NCBI RefSeq assembly: GCF_004361855.1
Contig: NZ_SNWQ01000023.1
Coordinates: 1 to 64,000 of the forward strand
Direction: 5' to 3'
Length of the DNA stretch: 64,000 bases
From: Kribbella caucasensis
GTDB lineage: Bacteria > Actinomycetota > Actinomycetes > Propionibacteriales > Kribbellaceae
This document shows, piece by piece, positions 44,793-54,124 of the stretch. The notes beneath the pieces were generated by a model. That model was not told the origin of the DNA, ran no database searches, and saw only the letters and a list, made by a program, of their open reading frames with translations. A program made the position numbers and the translations under genes. Numbering within the stretch: the stretch's first letter is position 1; each line of letters opens with the position of its first letter.

Positions 44793-45637
44793 GGATCGGC
44801 TTCGTCGGGCTCGGCGTGATGGGCCGGCCGATGGCGGCGAACCTGGTTGCCGCAGGCCACGAACTGTCCTTGTACCGAGGCAAGCCGGGTCTGGACGGTC
44901 ACCACTGTGAGTCGGCGGTGGAGGTCGCCGAGCGGGCTGAGGTGGTCGTCCTGATGCTGCCGGACACGCCGGACGTCGAGGGTGCGTTGTTCGGTGCGGA
45001 CGGCGTCGCCGAAGGGCTGAAGCCGGGGTCTCTGGTGATCGACATGAGCTCGATCTCGCCGACCGCGACGAAGTCGTTCGCACAGCGGATCGAGGCCCTC
45101 GGCGCGGACTACCTGGACGCGCCGGTGTCCGGCGGCGAGGTCGGCGCGCGGGATGCCACGCTGACGATCATGGTCGGCGGCCGGCCCGAGGTGTTCGAGC
45201 GGGCGCAACCGATCCTCGAGACACTCGGCAAGAACATCACATTGATCGGCGGGACGGGCGCGGGCCAGACCGCGAAGGTGGCGAACCAGATCATCGTCGG
45301 GCTGACCATCGAGGCGGTGGCGGAGGCGTTGCTGTTCGCCGAGAAGGCCGGCGCCGACCCGGCCGTCGTACGGGAGGCCCTGATGGGCGGGTTCGCCTCG
45401 TCGCGGATCCTCGAGCTGCACGGCGAGCGGATGATCAACCAGACCTTCGAGCCGGGCTTCCGGATCCGCCTGCACCGCAAGGATCTCGGCCTCGCTGTCC
45501 AGGCGGCCGCGGAACTCGACCTGGCGTTGCCGAACACAGCCGCGACCCAGCAGTTGATGAATGCGGCGATCGCGGACGGCGACGGCGACCTTGACCACTC
45601 AGTCCTATATCGGACGTTACTGCGGGGGCGGTCATGA
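44789..45637 (+). CDS. 3-hydroxyisobutyrate / tartronate-semialdehyde reductase family dehydrogenase
   Basis: 282 residues. The NAD(P) motif GLGVMGRPMAANL is at 7-19. The substrate-binding motif DAPVSGGEVGARDATLTIMVGG is at 110-131, and the catalytic lysine is Lys163 in GAGQTAKVANQ. The group reduces or oxidises beta-hydroxyacids, including sugar-acid breakdown products. Its ATG overlaps the stop of the GHL6-like gene, and it ends overlapping the next start. Confidence 0.87.
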   Translation: MRIGFVGLGVMGRPMAANLVAAGHELSLYRGKPGLDGHHCESAVEVAERAEVVVLMLPDTPDVEGALFGADGVAEGLKPGSLVIDMSSISPTATKSFAQRIEALGADYLDAPVSGGEVGARDATLTIMVGGRPEVFERAQPILETLGKNITLIGGTGAGQTAKVANQIIVGLTIEAVAEALLFAEKAGADPAVVREALMGGFASSRILELHGERMINQTFEPGFRIRLHRKDLGLAVQAAAELDLALPNTAATQQLMNAAIADGDGDLDHSVLYRTLLRGRS

Positions 45638-47571
45638 CGCGGCTCTGGTGGCAGGACCCGTTCCGGATGTTCCAGACCAACCTGCGCGAGATCGACGCCG
45701 GTCTGGACGTGGAGGAGGTGCTGGACTACCTGGTGGAGTTCGGCGCCGACACCTGGCTGCTGAGCGTCGGCGGCATCCTGTCGAACTACCCGACCGATCT
45801 CGAGTTCCAGACCCGCAACCCGTACCTGGCGCAGCGAGCGTCCGGCGACCTGGTCGGTGACGCGGTGAAGGCGGCGAACCGGCGCGGGGTCCGGGTGATG
45901 GGCCGGATGGACTTCTCCAAGATCGACCACCGCCGGGCCGAGCAGCACCCGGACTGGTGTTTCGTGGACGCCGCCGGTGATCCGCAGGTCTACAACGGCC
46001 TGACCAGCGTCTGCCCGAGCGGCGGCTACTACCAGGTGAAGCTGTTCGAGGTGCTCGACGAGGTGCTCGACCGCTATCCGATCGACGGCTTCTTCTGCAA
46101 CTGGATGTCGTTCAACGAGGTCGACTACAGCCGCCGGTACCGCGGGGTCTGCCATTGCCTCGCCTGCACCACCCGGTACGCCGAGTACGCGCCGGGCGAG
46201 TCGCTGCCGGAGGGCAAGGAGTCGCCCGGGTACGAGACCTGGCAACGGTTCGCCCGGGAAGTCCTGGCCGACCTGACCGGGCGGATCCGGGACCACCTGG
46301 CTCGCCGCCGGCCCGAGGCGCCGCTCGTGCTGGGGGATCGGGCGGACATCGTGTTCCACGAGGCGAACAACGCGGTCGGGCGGCCGCTGTGGCACCACCG
46401 GACCAGCGAACACGTCAGCGCCGCGAAGACGTACCGTCCGACCGTGCCGGTGCTGACCAACTCGGTCGGCTTCGTGGACATGCCGTACCGGTCGGCGGGG
46501 GAGGAGCCGCACCACTTCGCGCAGTACTTGCTGCAGGCAATCGCTCGTGGGGCGAACCCGTCCACCTACATCATGGGGACGCCGTCCGACAGCCCTTATG
46601 CGTGCTTGAAGATCGCCGGTGAGCTGACCAGGTTCCACCGGGATCACCACGAGGTCTATCGCGAACTCGTGCCGGCGGCGGAGACCCTGCTCGTCCGGCC
46701 CGACCAGTTCAAGCATGGGGCGGCGCGCGAGTTCCAGGGGCTGTACCTCGCGTTGCTCCAGCGGCACGTGCCGTTCGACGTACTCCCCGAGGAGCGGATC
46801 GCGGAGGTCGACCTGAGCCGCTACCGAGCTGTCGTACTGCCCGATCTCGGCTCGCTCTCACCGTCGGCGTCTCCAGCGATCGACTCGTACTGCGAAGCCG
46901 GTGGCGCAGTGGTTGCTACCGGCAACAGTGGAGTGGTCGCGGACGCGATTCGGTTGCGGTGTCTGCCGGCTCGGCGGCGGCTGGCCAGTCACGACACCGA
47001 GGAGGCGACGCGATCGCTGCACCTGCGCGGTGATTCGGAGATCGTTCCGGTGGTCGGCGCGTTCGATCTGGTCGAACCGAAACCGGAGGCCGAGCTCGGA
47101 CTGCTCGCGCTGTCGAGAGCGCCGTACGGGCCGCCGGAGAAGTGTCACGGTCACTGGGAGCTTGACCATCCGGGGCGGCTCCGGGCGCGGTACGGGGAAG
47201 GCCGGGCGGTGATGCTGCCGTGGACCGTCGGACGTGCCTATCGGGAGGTGGGGCTGTCGGCGCATCGCGACCTGTTCGTCGACGACGTGATGTGGGCGGG
47301 TGGGCCGCAGGTCGAGTCGGGGCTGCCGGAGCAGGTTGAGATCGTCGTCGGTCGGTCCGCGGCCGGCACAGTGATCCACCTGCTGAATCGGTCCGGCGAT
47401 GCGGACCAACGCTTCGCCGAGCCGTTGCCGATCGCGCGGACCTGGCTGGCGGTACCCGGAACTGCGGTCGAGGTGGAGGCGCTGCGAGCCGGCGAGCGCC
47501 TGCCGGTGGTTGACGGGCGGATGCAGCTGCCCGAGATCGGGCTGTTCGAGGTGCTGGTCGTCCGGTCGTAA
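45634..47571 (+). CDS. second GHL6-like putative glycoside hydrolase
   Basis: 645 residues with the same plan as the gene at 42684 but a different subfamily. The N-terminus FRMFQTNLREIDAGLDVEEVLDYLVEFGADTWLLSVGGILSNYPTD is typical of GHL6 proteins. RVMGRMDFSKID, DGFFCNWMSFNEVDYS and VCHCLACTTRYAEY follow, then a GATase-like domain (VVLPDLGSLSPSASPAIDSYCEAGG). It is coupled to the dehydrogenase by an ATGA overlap. The two probably act in sequence on one imported glycan. Confidence 0.72.
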   Translation: MTRLWWQDPFRMFQTNLREIDAGLDVEEVLDYLVEFGADTWLLSVGGILSNYPTDLEFQTRNPYLAQRASGDLVGDAVKAANRRGVRVMGRMDFSKIDHRRAEQHPDWCFVDAAGDPQVYNGLTSVCPSGGYYQVKLFEVLDEVLDRYPIDGFFCNWMSFNEVDYSRRYRGVCHCLACTTRYAEYAPGESLPEGKESPGYETWQRFAREVLADLTGRIRDHLARRRPEAPLVLGDRADIVFHEANNAVGRPLWHHRTSEHVSAAKTYRPTVPVLTNSVGFVDMPYRSAGEEPHHFAQYLLQAIARGANPSTYIMGTPSDSPYACLKIAGELTRFHRDHHEVYRELVPAAETLLVRPDQFKHGAAREFQGLYLALLQRHVPFDVLPEERIAEVDLSRYRAVVLPDLGSLSPSASPAIDSYCEAGGAVVATGNSGVVADAIRLRCLPARRRLASHDTEEATRSLHLRGDSEIVPVVGAFDLVEPKPEAELGLLALSRAPYGPPEKCHGHWELDHPGRLRARYGEGRAVMLPWTVGRAYREVGLSAHRDLFVDDVMWAGGPQVESGLPEQVEIVVGRSAAGTVIHLLNRSGDADQRFAEPLPIARTWLAVPGTAVEVEALRAGERLPVVDGRMQLPEIGLFEVLVVRS

Positions 47572-47583
47572 TCCGGACAGACT

Positions 47584-47644
47584 TGCAAGATTGTCAAACA
47601 ACTATGCATGACCTCTTGACCGTCATGTGATCGAAACAAACAAT
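47584..47644 (+). promoter_or_regulatory. promoter B of the GHL6 locus with upstream operator
   Basis: TTGACC (47616) and AACAAT (47639) are 17 bp apart. The motif TGCAANNTTGTCWAACAA is at 47584-47601, upstream of the -35, rather than over the -10 as in promoter A. The regulator may therefore act differently at the two promoters. Confidence 0.6.
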
Positions 47645-47706
47645 GATCGGAAACCGCCTGCCCGGGGGTCTACAGGGCGAACCCGACAGCTGAGGAACGG
47701 GAGATC

Positions 47707-49029
47707 GTGATGACCGGACTTGATCGGCGAGGGTTTCTGAAGCTCGCCCTGGGAACGACGGCGGCCGGACTGTCGGCCGCTGCGGTGGCCGGCTGCGGTG
47801 GTAGCGGCGGTGGTGCGGGGTCGGGCGGAAGCGGCAAGACCACGCTGCGGTACGCCTGGTGGGGCAACAACATCCGGCAGCAGAACTACACCAAGGCGCT
47901 GCAGCAGTTCAGCGCGGCGAACAGCGAGATCGGGATCGAGCCGGAGTTCGCCGAGTACACGGCGTTCCAGGAGCGGATGACGACGCAGATCGCGGCCCGG
48001 GACGTACCGGACATCTTCTGGATCGCCTCACCGCAGGTGATGACCTACCACAAGAACAAGCTGTACCGGAAGCTGGACGACATCCCGACGCTGAGCTGGG
48101 CCGACTACAGCCAGCAGGACCTGGACACGTTCAAGCTCGGCGGTGAACTGAACACGCTGCCGTTCGGGATCTTCGTCCCGGTGATCCGCTACAACGAGAC
48201 CGTCGCGAAGGCCGACGGCGTCACCTTCCCGGCCGAGGGTTCCGGCTGGACCTGGGACTCGCTCGCCGAACTGCTCGTTGCCTACAGCAAGGACAACCCG
48301 GGGAAGCGGAAGGGAGCGGCGTACCTGCCGGACCACGACCTCACCTTCGAAGCGTGGTTGCGGCAGCGCGGCGAGCAGTTGTGGACCGAGGACGGGAAGG
48401 TCGGCTTCACGGTCGAAGGCGTGGCCAGCTGGATCGACTGGTGGGAGAAGTTGCGCAAGGCCGGGGCGACGTTGTCGCTCAGCGAGCAGGAGGGGATGGG
48501 CCCGGACTGGGCTCTGGTCGGCAAGAAGACTCTGGTTGCCTTCGGCAACTCGAACCACATCATCGACGACGCCAAGATGTTCCCGAAGGAGCGGTTCCGG
48601 CTCCGCGCGATGCCGATCGACGCCAGTGCCGTCGACGGCCACAAGTACCTGTACTTCCCGCGGATGGCGATCTACCAGCGGGTCGACGACGACAAGCTCG
48701 AGGCGGCCGGCAAGCTGCTGAACTACAACGTCAACACCGCCGAGATGCTGAAGACGGTCCGGCTGACCATGGGCGCGCCGGTCAACCCGAAGGTCGCCGA
48801 GGCGTCGAAGGAGTTCGCCAGCCAGGACGAGAAGGAGATGCTGGCCGTCGTCGAGAAGGACCGGGCCGCGCAGCGCAAACCGCGGTACGAGGCGCCGCCC
48901 GGGTCGAGCACCTGGCGGACCACGATGGCCCGGGTGTGCGAGGAGATCGCGCTCGGCCGGACCACCGTGCCGGACGGGGCGAAGAAACTCGTCGAGGAGA
49001 TCACCGCCGGGATCAAGCGGGCCGAGTGA
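47707..49029 (+). CDS. Tat-exported sugar ABC substrate-binding lipoprotein
   Basis: 440 residues from the GTG at 47707, or 439 from the ATG at 47710. The N-terminus has a twin-arginine signal (RRGFLKLAL) and a lipobox ending VAGC. The mature type 1 solute-binding fold follows (LRYAWWGNNIRQQNYTKALQQF, DIFWIASPQVMTYHKNK). Tat export of a lipoprotein is common in actinobacteria. It feeds the two permeases downstream. Confidence 0.9.
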   Translation: MMTGLDRRGFLKLALGTTAAGLSAAAVAGCGGSGGGAGSGGSGKTTLRYAWWGNNIRQQNYTKALQQFSAANSEIGIEPEFAEYTAFQERMTTQIAARDVPDIFWIASPQVMTYHKNKLYRKLDDIPTLSWADYSQQDLDTFKLGGELNTLPFGIFVPVIRYNETVAKADGVTFPAEGSGWTWDSLAELLVAYSKDNPGKRKGAAYLPDHDLTFEAWLRQRGEQLWTEDGKVGFTVEGVASWIDWWEKLRKAGATLSLSEQEGMGPDWALVGKKTLVAFGNSNHIIDDAKMFPKERFRLRAMPIDASAVDGHKYLYFPRMAIYQRVDDDKLEAAGKLLNYNVNTAEMLKTVRLTMGAPVNPKVAEASKEFASQDEKEMLAVVEKDRAAQRKPRYEAPPGSSTWRTTMARVCEEIALGRTTVPDGAKKLVEEITAGIKRAE

Positions 49030-49036
49030 TCAGCCG

Positions 49037-49993
49037 ATGCTGACCCAAGAGGAGCGCCCGGTCCTGGAAACACCTGGTGAGGACCCGGCGCCGGAGCGGA
49101 AGCGGCCGGCCTTTCACCTGAACCGGCAGGGCCGGGCGGCGCATGTGTTCCTGATCCCGTGGCAGCTCGGGTTCCTGCTGATCACCGCGATCCCGCTGTT
49201 CGCGTCGCTCTACCTGGCTTTCACCGACTACGACATCCTCAATCCGCCGGAGTGGGTCGGGCTGGAGAACTTCCAGCGGATGGTGCAGGACGAGCAGTTC
49301 TGGGCGGCGGTCAAGGTGACGCTGGTCTACGTACTCGTTTCGGTGCCGCTTCAGCTCGGCTTCGCCTTGTTGCTGGCGTTGATCCTCGATCGCGGGCTGA
49401 GCGGACTGGCCTTCTACCGCAGCGCGTTCTACCTGCCGTCGCTGCTCGGGACCAGTGTCGCGATCGCCATCCTGTGGCGGGAGATCTTCGGCGACGGCGG
49501 TCTGATCAACCGCGGGCTCGCGCTGATCGGGATCGACGGCGAGAGTTGGCTGCAGAACCCGAGTACGGCGCTGGCGACGCTGATCGTGCTGAACGTCTGG
49601 ACGTTCGGGTCGCCGATGGTGATCTTCCTGGCCGGCCTGCGGCAGATCCCGGACGAGCTGTACGAGGCGGCGCGCGTCGACGGTGCCGGGGTCATCAGGC
49701 AGTTCACCAACGTCACCGTGCCGCTGCTCACGCCGATCATCTTCTTCAACCTGATCCTGCAGACGATCGGCGCGTTCCAGACCTTCACCCAGGCGCACAT
49801 CATCAGCGGCGGCACCGGTGGGCCGGCCAACTCGACGCTGTTCTACACGTTGTACGTCTACCAGCAGGGGTTCGTCGCGTTCGACATGGGTTACGCGTCC
49901 GCGCTGGCGTGGGTGCTGATGGTGGCGATCGCCGCGATCACCGCGCTGCACTTCCTGGTCTCGAAGTACTGGGTCTTCTACGGAGACAGCTGA
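49037..49993 (+). CDS. sugar ABC transporter permease, MalF type
   Basis: 318 residues with six membrane segments and the EAA loop YEAARVDGAGVIRQFTNVTVPLL. It starts seven bases after the binding-protein stop. Its stop overlaps the next ATG. Confidence 0.9.
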   Translation: MLTQEERPVLETPGEDPAPERKRPAFHLNRQGRAAHVFLIPWQLGFLLITAIPLFASLYLAFTDYDILNPPEWVGLENFQRMVQDEQFWAAVKVTLVYVLVSVPLQLGFALLLALILDRGLSGLAFYRSAFYLPSLLGTSVAIAILWREIFGDGGLINRGLALIGIDGESWLQNPSTALATLIVLNVWTFGSPMVIFLAGLRQIPDELYEAARVDGAGVIRQFTNVTVPLLTPIIFFNLILQTIGAFQTFTQAHIISGGTGGPANSTLFYTLYVYQQGFVAFDMGYASALAWVLMVAIAAITALHFLVSKYWVFYGDS

Positions 49994-50859
49994 TGGCAAC
50001 AGAAGCGATCACCAGCCCGCTGCCGATTCGGCAGCGCCGGATCAAGTCCGCGCTGAAGCACACGGGACTGCTGATCTTCGTCGCCTTCATGGTCTACCCG
50101 CTGGTGTGGATGGTGGTGAGCGCGTTCAAACCGGCCGACCAGATCCTCACCGAGCCGGGCATCATCCCGACCGACCTGACGCTGGACAACTTCCGGGACG
50201 GCTGGCACGCGCTGAACCGGCCGTTCTCGGTGTTCTTCCTGAACTCGCTGCTGGTCACCGTCGGTTCGATCGTGGGCAATCTGTTCAGCTGCTCGCTCAC
50301 GGCGTACGCGCTGGCCCGGTTGCAGTTCCGGATGCGGCGGGTGTACTTCGCGATCACGCTCGCCTCGGTGATGCTTCCGTTTCACGTGCTGGTGATCCCG
50401 CAGTACATCTTCTTCTCCCAGTTCGACCTGGTGAACACCTACTGGCCACTGCTGATCCCGAAGTTCCTGGCCACCGACGCGTTCTTCGTCTTCCTGATGG
50501 TGCAGTTCATCCGGACGCTGCCGCGCGAGCTGGACCGGGCCGCCTGGATCGACGGGGCCGGGCCGTTCCTGACCTTCTGGTACGTCGTCCTGCCGCTGAT
50601 GCGGCCCGCCTTGGTGACGACCACGATCTTCACCTTCATCTGGACCTGGAACGACTTCTTCGTGCCGCTGATCTACCTGACCCGGACGCAGGTGTTCACC
50701 GTGCCGGTGGCGCTGAACTCCATGGTCGACTCCGAGAGCCAGAGTGGGGTGGGCATGCTGTTCGCCATGTCGTTGCTGTCGCTGGTCCCGATCCTGATCT
50801 TCTTCGCGGTGGCGCAGAAGTACTTGATCCGCGGGATCGCGACGACAGGGCTGAAGTGA
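49993..50859 (+). CDS. sugar ABC transporter permease, MalG type
   Basis: 288 residues with six membrane segments and the EAA loop LDRAAWIDGAGPFLTFWYVVLPL. It completes the importer. As in the first importer, no ATPase gene is present. Its TGA overlaps the start of the hydroxyacid dehydrogenase gene. Confidence 0.9.
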   Translation: MATEAITSPLPIRQRRIKSALKHTGLLIFVAFMVYPLVWMVVSAFKPADQILTEPGIIPTDLTLDNFRDGWHALNRPFSVFFLNSLLVTVGSIVGNLFSCSLTAYALARLQFRMRRVYFAITLASVMLPFHVLVIPQYIFFSQFDLVNTYWPLLIPKFLATDAFFVFLMVQFIRTLPRELDRAAWIDGAGPFLTFWYVVLPLMRPALVTTTIFTFIWTWNDFFVPLIYLTRTQVFTVPVALNSMVDSESQSGVGMLFAMSLLSLVPILIFFAVAQKYLIRGIATTGLK

Positions 50860-51785
50860 TGATCGTTGTCCTGGGCAAGGAGTCGGCGGCCGTTGTCGCC
50901 GCTGCCGACGGTGCTGAGGTGCGGTTCGTCCCGGACTGGTCCTCGGTCGGCTCGGACGTGGTCGAGTCGATGGAGGCGGTGGTCGGGCGGGTGCCGGCGG
51001 AGGTGTTGGCGCGGGCTGCCAAGTTGCGCTGGGTGCACAGCCCGTCGGCCGGGGTGGACGCGGACCTGACGCCGGAGATGCTCGCCTCCGACGTCGTGCT
51101 GACCTCGTCGGCCGGGAACGGCGCGATTCCGTTGGCGGAGCACGCGATGTTGCTGATGCTGATGCTCAACCGGGAGGTGCCGCGCTGGGTGCGGGCCCAG
51201 TCGGAGCACCGATGGGACCGCTTCACGCATGGCGAACTCGCTGGGCTGACGCTGGGGATCTACGGGCTCGGCAACTCGGGGATCGACCTCGCCGCGAAGG
51301 CGAAGGCGTTCCACCTGCGCGTGCTCGGCGTACGGCGGCGGCGCGACCAGCCCTCGCCGTACGTCGACCAGGTCTTCGGCGAGGAGGGGTTGCCGGAACT
51401 GCTGGCCGAGTCGGATTTCGTGGTGGTGACCGCACCGAGTACGCCGGCCACGATCGGGCGGTTCGGGCCGGCCGAGTTCGCGGCGATGAAGCGGACGGCG
51501 TACTTCGTCTGCATCTCGCGCGGCGGGATCGCGGACGACGACGCGTTGCTGGCGGCGCTGCGGACCGGGGAGATCGCCGGGGCCGGGCTGGACGCGCACG
51601 GGGTCGAACCGCTGCCGGCGGAGAGCCCGTTCTGGGATCTGCCGAACGTGATCGTGACCCCGCACAACGGCGCGACCAGCCACGGCACCGCGCGGCGTGG
51701 CGAGCAGATCGTGCTGGAGAACCTGCGACGCTTCCTGGCAGGTGAGGACCTGCTCAACGTCGTCGACAAGTCAGCCGGGTACTAG
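50859..51785 (+). CDS. D-2-hydroxyacid dehydrogenase family protein
   Basis: 308 residues. HSPSAGVD lies in the substrate domain, GIYGLGNSGIDLA is the NAD motif, the catalytic Arg is in CISRGGIADDDAL, and His in TPHNGATS. The usual catalytic glutamate lies within LDAHGVEPLP. It likely oxidises or reduces a sugar-derived 2-hydroxyacid. It is coupled to the importer genes and is the last gene before gntR. Confidence 0.85.
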   Translation: MIVVLGKESAAVVAAADGAEVRFVPDWSSVGSDVVESMEAVVGRVPAEVLARAAKLRWVHSPSAGVDADLTPEMLASDVVLTSSAGNGAIPLAEHAMLLMLMLNREVPRWVRAQSEHRWDRFTHGELAGLTLGIYGLGNSGIDLAAKAKAFHLRVLGVRRRRDQPSPYVDQVFGEEGLPELLAESDFVVVTAPSTPATIGRFGPAEFAAMKRTAYFVCISRGGIADDDALLAALRTGEIAGAGLDAHGVEPLPAESPFWDLPNVIVTPHNGATSHGTARRGEQIVLENLRRFLAGEDLLNVVDKSAGY

Positions 51786-51801
51786 TACTGGTTGACCAGT
51801 A
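51786..51801. promoter_or_regulatory. palindromic operator TACTGGT-TG-ACCAGTA
   Basis: A perfect 16-bp palindrome right after the dehydrogenase stop and 37 bp before the GntR start. It covers a possible -35 (TTGACC), which suits autoregulation by the GntR protein. Confidence 0.65.
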
Positions 51802-51837
51802 CACTTGCCTGACTATTCGACGTGAAGGGGGTGCCCG

Positions 51838-52503
51838 GTGGGTACCGATGCGAGTCTGGAGCTCGGACCGTCCTCGCTGACCGAGGCGCTCTACGAGTCG
51901 GTGCGCAGGCGGATCGTCAACGGTGACATCCCGCAGGGGGAGAAGCTCACCGAGGTCCGGCTGGCGACCGAGTACAACGTGGCCCGGCCGACCGCGAAGG
52001 CGGTGCTCGAGCGGCTGACGGCGCTCGGCCTGCTGCGCCGGACCGCGCACAAGACCGCGATCGTCCCGACCCTGGACGAGGACGAGATCCGCGATCTGTT
52101 CTTCAGCCGGGTGACGATCGAGCGGGCCGCCGTGTCGTCACTGGCCGGCGCCGGTCAGGTCCCGCCCGCCGCGGCGAAGGCGCAGGTCGCGATCGAGTAC
52201 GCCGCCCGCGACCGGTTGTTCGAGAACCAGGTCGAGGCCGATATCGCGTTCCACTCCGCGCTGGTGGCCGGGGTCGGCAGCCGCCGGCTGTCCCGGATGC
52301 ACGAGCTCATCATCGGCGAGGTCCACCTGACCATGGGCCAGTACCAGGCACACCGCACGGCCGACCCGACCAACGTCGCCGAGGAGCACGCCGCCATCCT
52401 GCAGGCGATCGAGGACGGCGACCCCGCGGCCGCGGCCGAGCGGATGGCCTTCCATCTCGAGCAGGCCCAGGGCCGATTGCTGAAAGCGCTCCGTAAGGAC
52501 TGA
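51838..52503 (+). CDS. GntR-family regulator, FCD (FadR) type
   Basis: 221 residues from the GTG at 51838, preceded by GAAGGGGG. The winged helix is LYESVRRRIVNGDIPQGEKLTEVRLATEYNVARPTAKAVLERL. The all-helical FCD ligand domain contains the metal-ligand type D and H residues (EADIAFHSALV, EEHAAILQAIEDGD). Regulators of this type often sense sugar acids. It follows the GHL6/importer locus and probably controls it. Confidence 0.88.
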   Translation: MGTDASLELGPSSLTEALYESVRRRIVNGDIPQGEKLTEVRLATEYNVARPTAKAVLERLTALGLLRRTAHKTAIVPTLDEDEIRDLFFSRVTIERAAVSSLAGAGQVPPAAAKAQVAIEYAARDRLFENQVEADIAFHSALVAGVGSRRLSRMHELIIGEVHLTMGQYQAHRTADPTNVAEEHAAILQAIEDGDPAAAAERMAFHLEQAQGRLLKALRKD

Positions 52504-52676
52504 TTCCGTCAGCAGGCATTGACTATCCGCGGGTGGAGCGGGAGTCTCGCTGGCGTAGCCGCCTGGGGGAGGTCCGGCGGTCCGGGGGCAAGCACTCTGT
52601 CCGCTGGTCGGGTCGGCGACGTACTGAAGTGCGTGCCGACGGCAACGTGTGATGCCCGTACGACGGTGGAGGAGTC

Positions 52677-54047
52677 ATGGGCGAGTACACGATGGAGGAT
52701 CTGCGGGACCGGGTCCGCGGAGCGGTCTTCACCGACTCCGACGAGGGGTACGACGAGGCGCGCAAGGTCAACAACGCGATGATCGACAAGCACCCGCGGG
52801 TCGTCGTGCGCTGCGAGAACGCGGGTGACGTGATGGCCACGGTCGGCTACGCGGCCGCGAACGGGCTTGATCTCGCGGTCCGCGGCGGATCGCACAGCGT
52901 GCCGGGGTTCGGGACCTGCGACGACGGCGTGGTCGCGGATCTGAGCGGGATGCGCTGGGTCCGGGTCAACCCGATCAGCCGGACGGCGCGGGCCGGTGGC
53001 GGTGCGACCTGGGGCGACTTCAACGCGGCCACGCACGCCTTCGGCCTGGCCACGACCGGCGGCATCATCTCGACCACGGGTATCGGCGGGCTGACCCTGG
53101 GCGGCGGGATCGGGTACCTGGCCCGCGGACTCGGGCTGTCCTGCGACAACCTGATCTCAGCCGACGTGGTGACGGCCGACGGGCGGTTCCTGATCGCCAG
53201 TGAGAAGGAGAACGAGGACCTGTTCTGGGCGATCCGCGGCGGTGGCGGTAACTTCGGCGTACTGACCGCGCTGGAGTACCGGCTGGCACCGGTCGATCAG
53301 ATCTACGGCGGCCCGATGTTCTTCGAGCTGTCCGACGCGGCCGCCGTACTTGCTGGGTTCCGGGACCTGATCAAGGACGCGCCGGAACAGCTCGGCGGCT
53401 TCCCGGCCTTCCAGATCGCACCGCCGTTGCCGTTCATCCCGGAGAACCGGCACGGCGAGCCGTTCGTGGCGATCGTCGGCTGCTGGGCGGGTGACCTGGA
53501 TCGGGGTGAGCGGGAGATCGCCAAGTTCCGCGAGTTCGCGCCGGTCGTGGCCGAGATGGTCGGGCCGATGCCGTACCCCGCGCTGAACAGCGCCTTCGAC
53601 GCGTTGGTGCCGCCAGGACTGCAGCACTACTGGAAGGCCAACTTCGTCACCGAGCTGACCGATGAGGCCATCCAGGCGCACCTTCAGCACGCGCCCGGGC
53701 TGCCTGCGGTCAACTCGACCGTGCACATCTACCCGATCGACGGCGCCTGTCACCGGGTCCCCGCCGACGGCACCGCCTTCGCCTACCGCGAGGCGAACTT
53801 CGCGACCGTGATCGCCGGTATGTGGCCGGACCCGGCCGAGAACGAGGCGAACATCGCATGGGTTCGCGGGTACTACGAGGCGACCGCGCCGCATTCCGAG
53901 GCCGGCGGCTACATCAACTTCATGGCCGGTGACGACCAGACCCGGATCGCCGACAACTACATGGGCAACTACGACCGGCTGGTAGAGGTGAAACGCAAGT
54001 ACGACCCCGGCAACCTCTTCCACCTCAACCAGAACATCGCGCCGTAG
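52677..54047 (+). CDS. FAD-linked oxidoreductase (BBE / VAO type)
   Basis: 456 residues. The FAD-binding motif VRGGSHSVPGFG holds the histidine position for covalent flavin. GGIGYLARGLGLSCDNL and IRGGGGNFGVLTALEY follow. The C-terminal berberine-bridge segment is NYMGNYDRLVEVKRKYDPGNLFHLNQNI. The family oxidises alcohols, sugars or alkaloids. The 173 bp before it (52504-52676) show no other gene. Confidence 0.87.
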   Translation: MGEYTMEDLRDRVRGAVFTDSDEGYDEARKVNNAMIDKHPRVVVRCENAGDVMATVGYAAANGLDLAVRGGSHSVPGFGTCDDGVVADLSGMRWVRVNPISRTARAGGGATWGDFNAATHAFGLATTGGIISTTGIGGLTLGGGIGYLARGLGLSCDNLISADVVTADGRFLIASEKENEDLFWAIRGGGGNFGVLTALEYRLAPVDQIYGGPMFFELSDAAAVLAGFRDLIKDAPEQLGGFPAFQIAPPLPFIPENRHGEPFVAIVGCWAGDLDRGEREIAKFREFAPVVAEMVGPMPYPALNSAFDALVPPGLQHYWKANFVTELTDEAIQAHLQHAPGLPAVNSTVHIYPIDGACHRVPADGTAFAYREANFATVIAGMWPDPAENEANIAWVRGYYEATAPHSEAGGYINFMAGDDQTRIADNYMGNYDRLVEVKRKYDPGNLFHLNQNIAP

Positions 54048-54124
54048 GCCTGTTCTCCCAGATCATGGCGTGGGCATGGCCGGGTGCGGCCGGGACTCTG
54101 GGACCGGCCGCACCCGGGGTACTG

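Noticed and set aside
43773..45083. 436-codon minus-strand frame
   Set aside because: It is a shadow of the first GHL6-like gene, starting with an Arg/Ser/Pro-rich run that is not protein-like.
45109..46767. 552-codon minus-strand frame
   Set aside because: It is antisense to the dehydrogenase and GHL6-like genes and is rich in Arg, Gly and Val without motifs.
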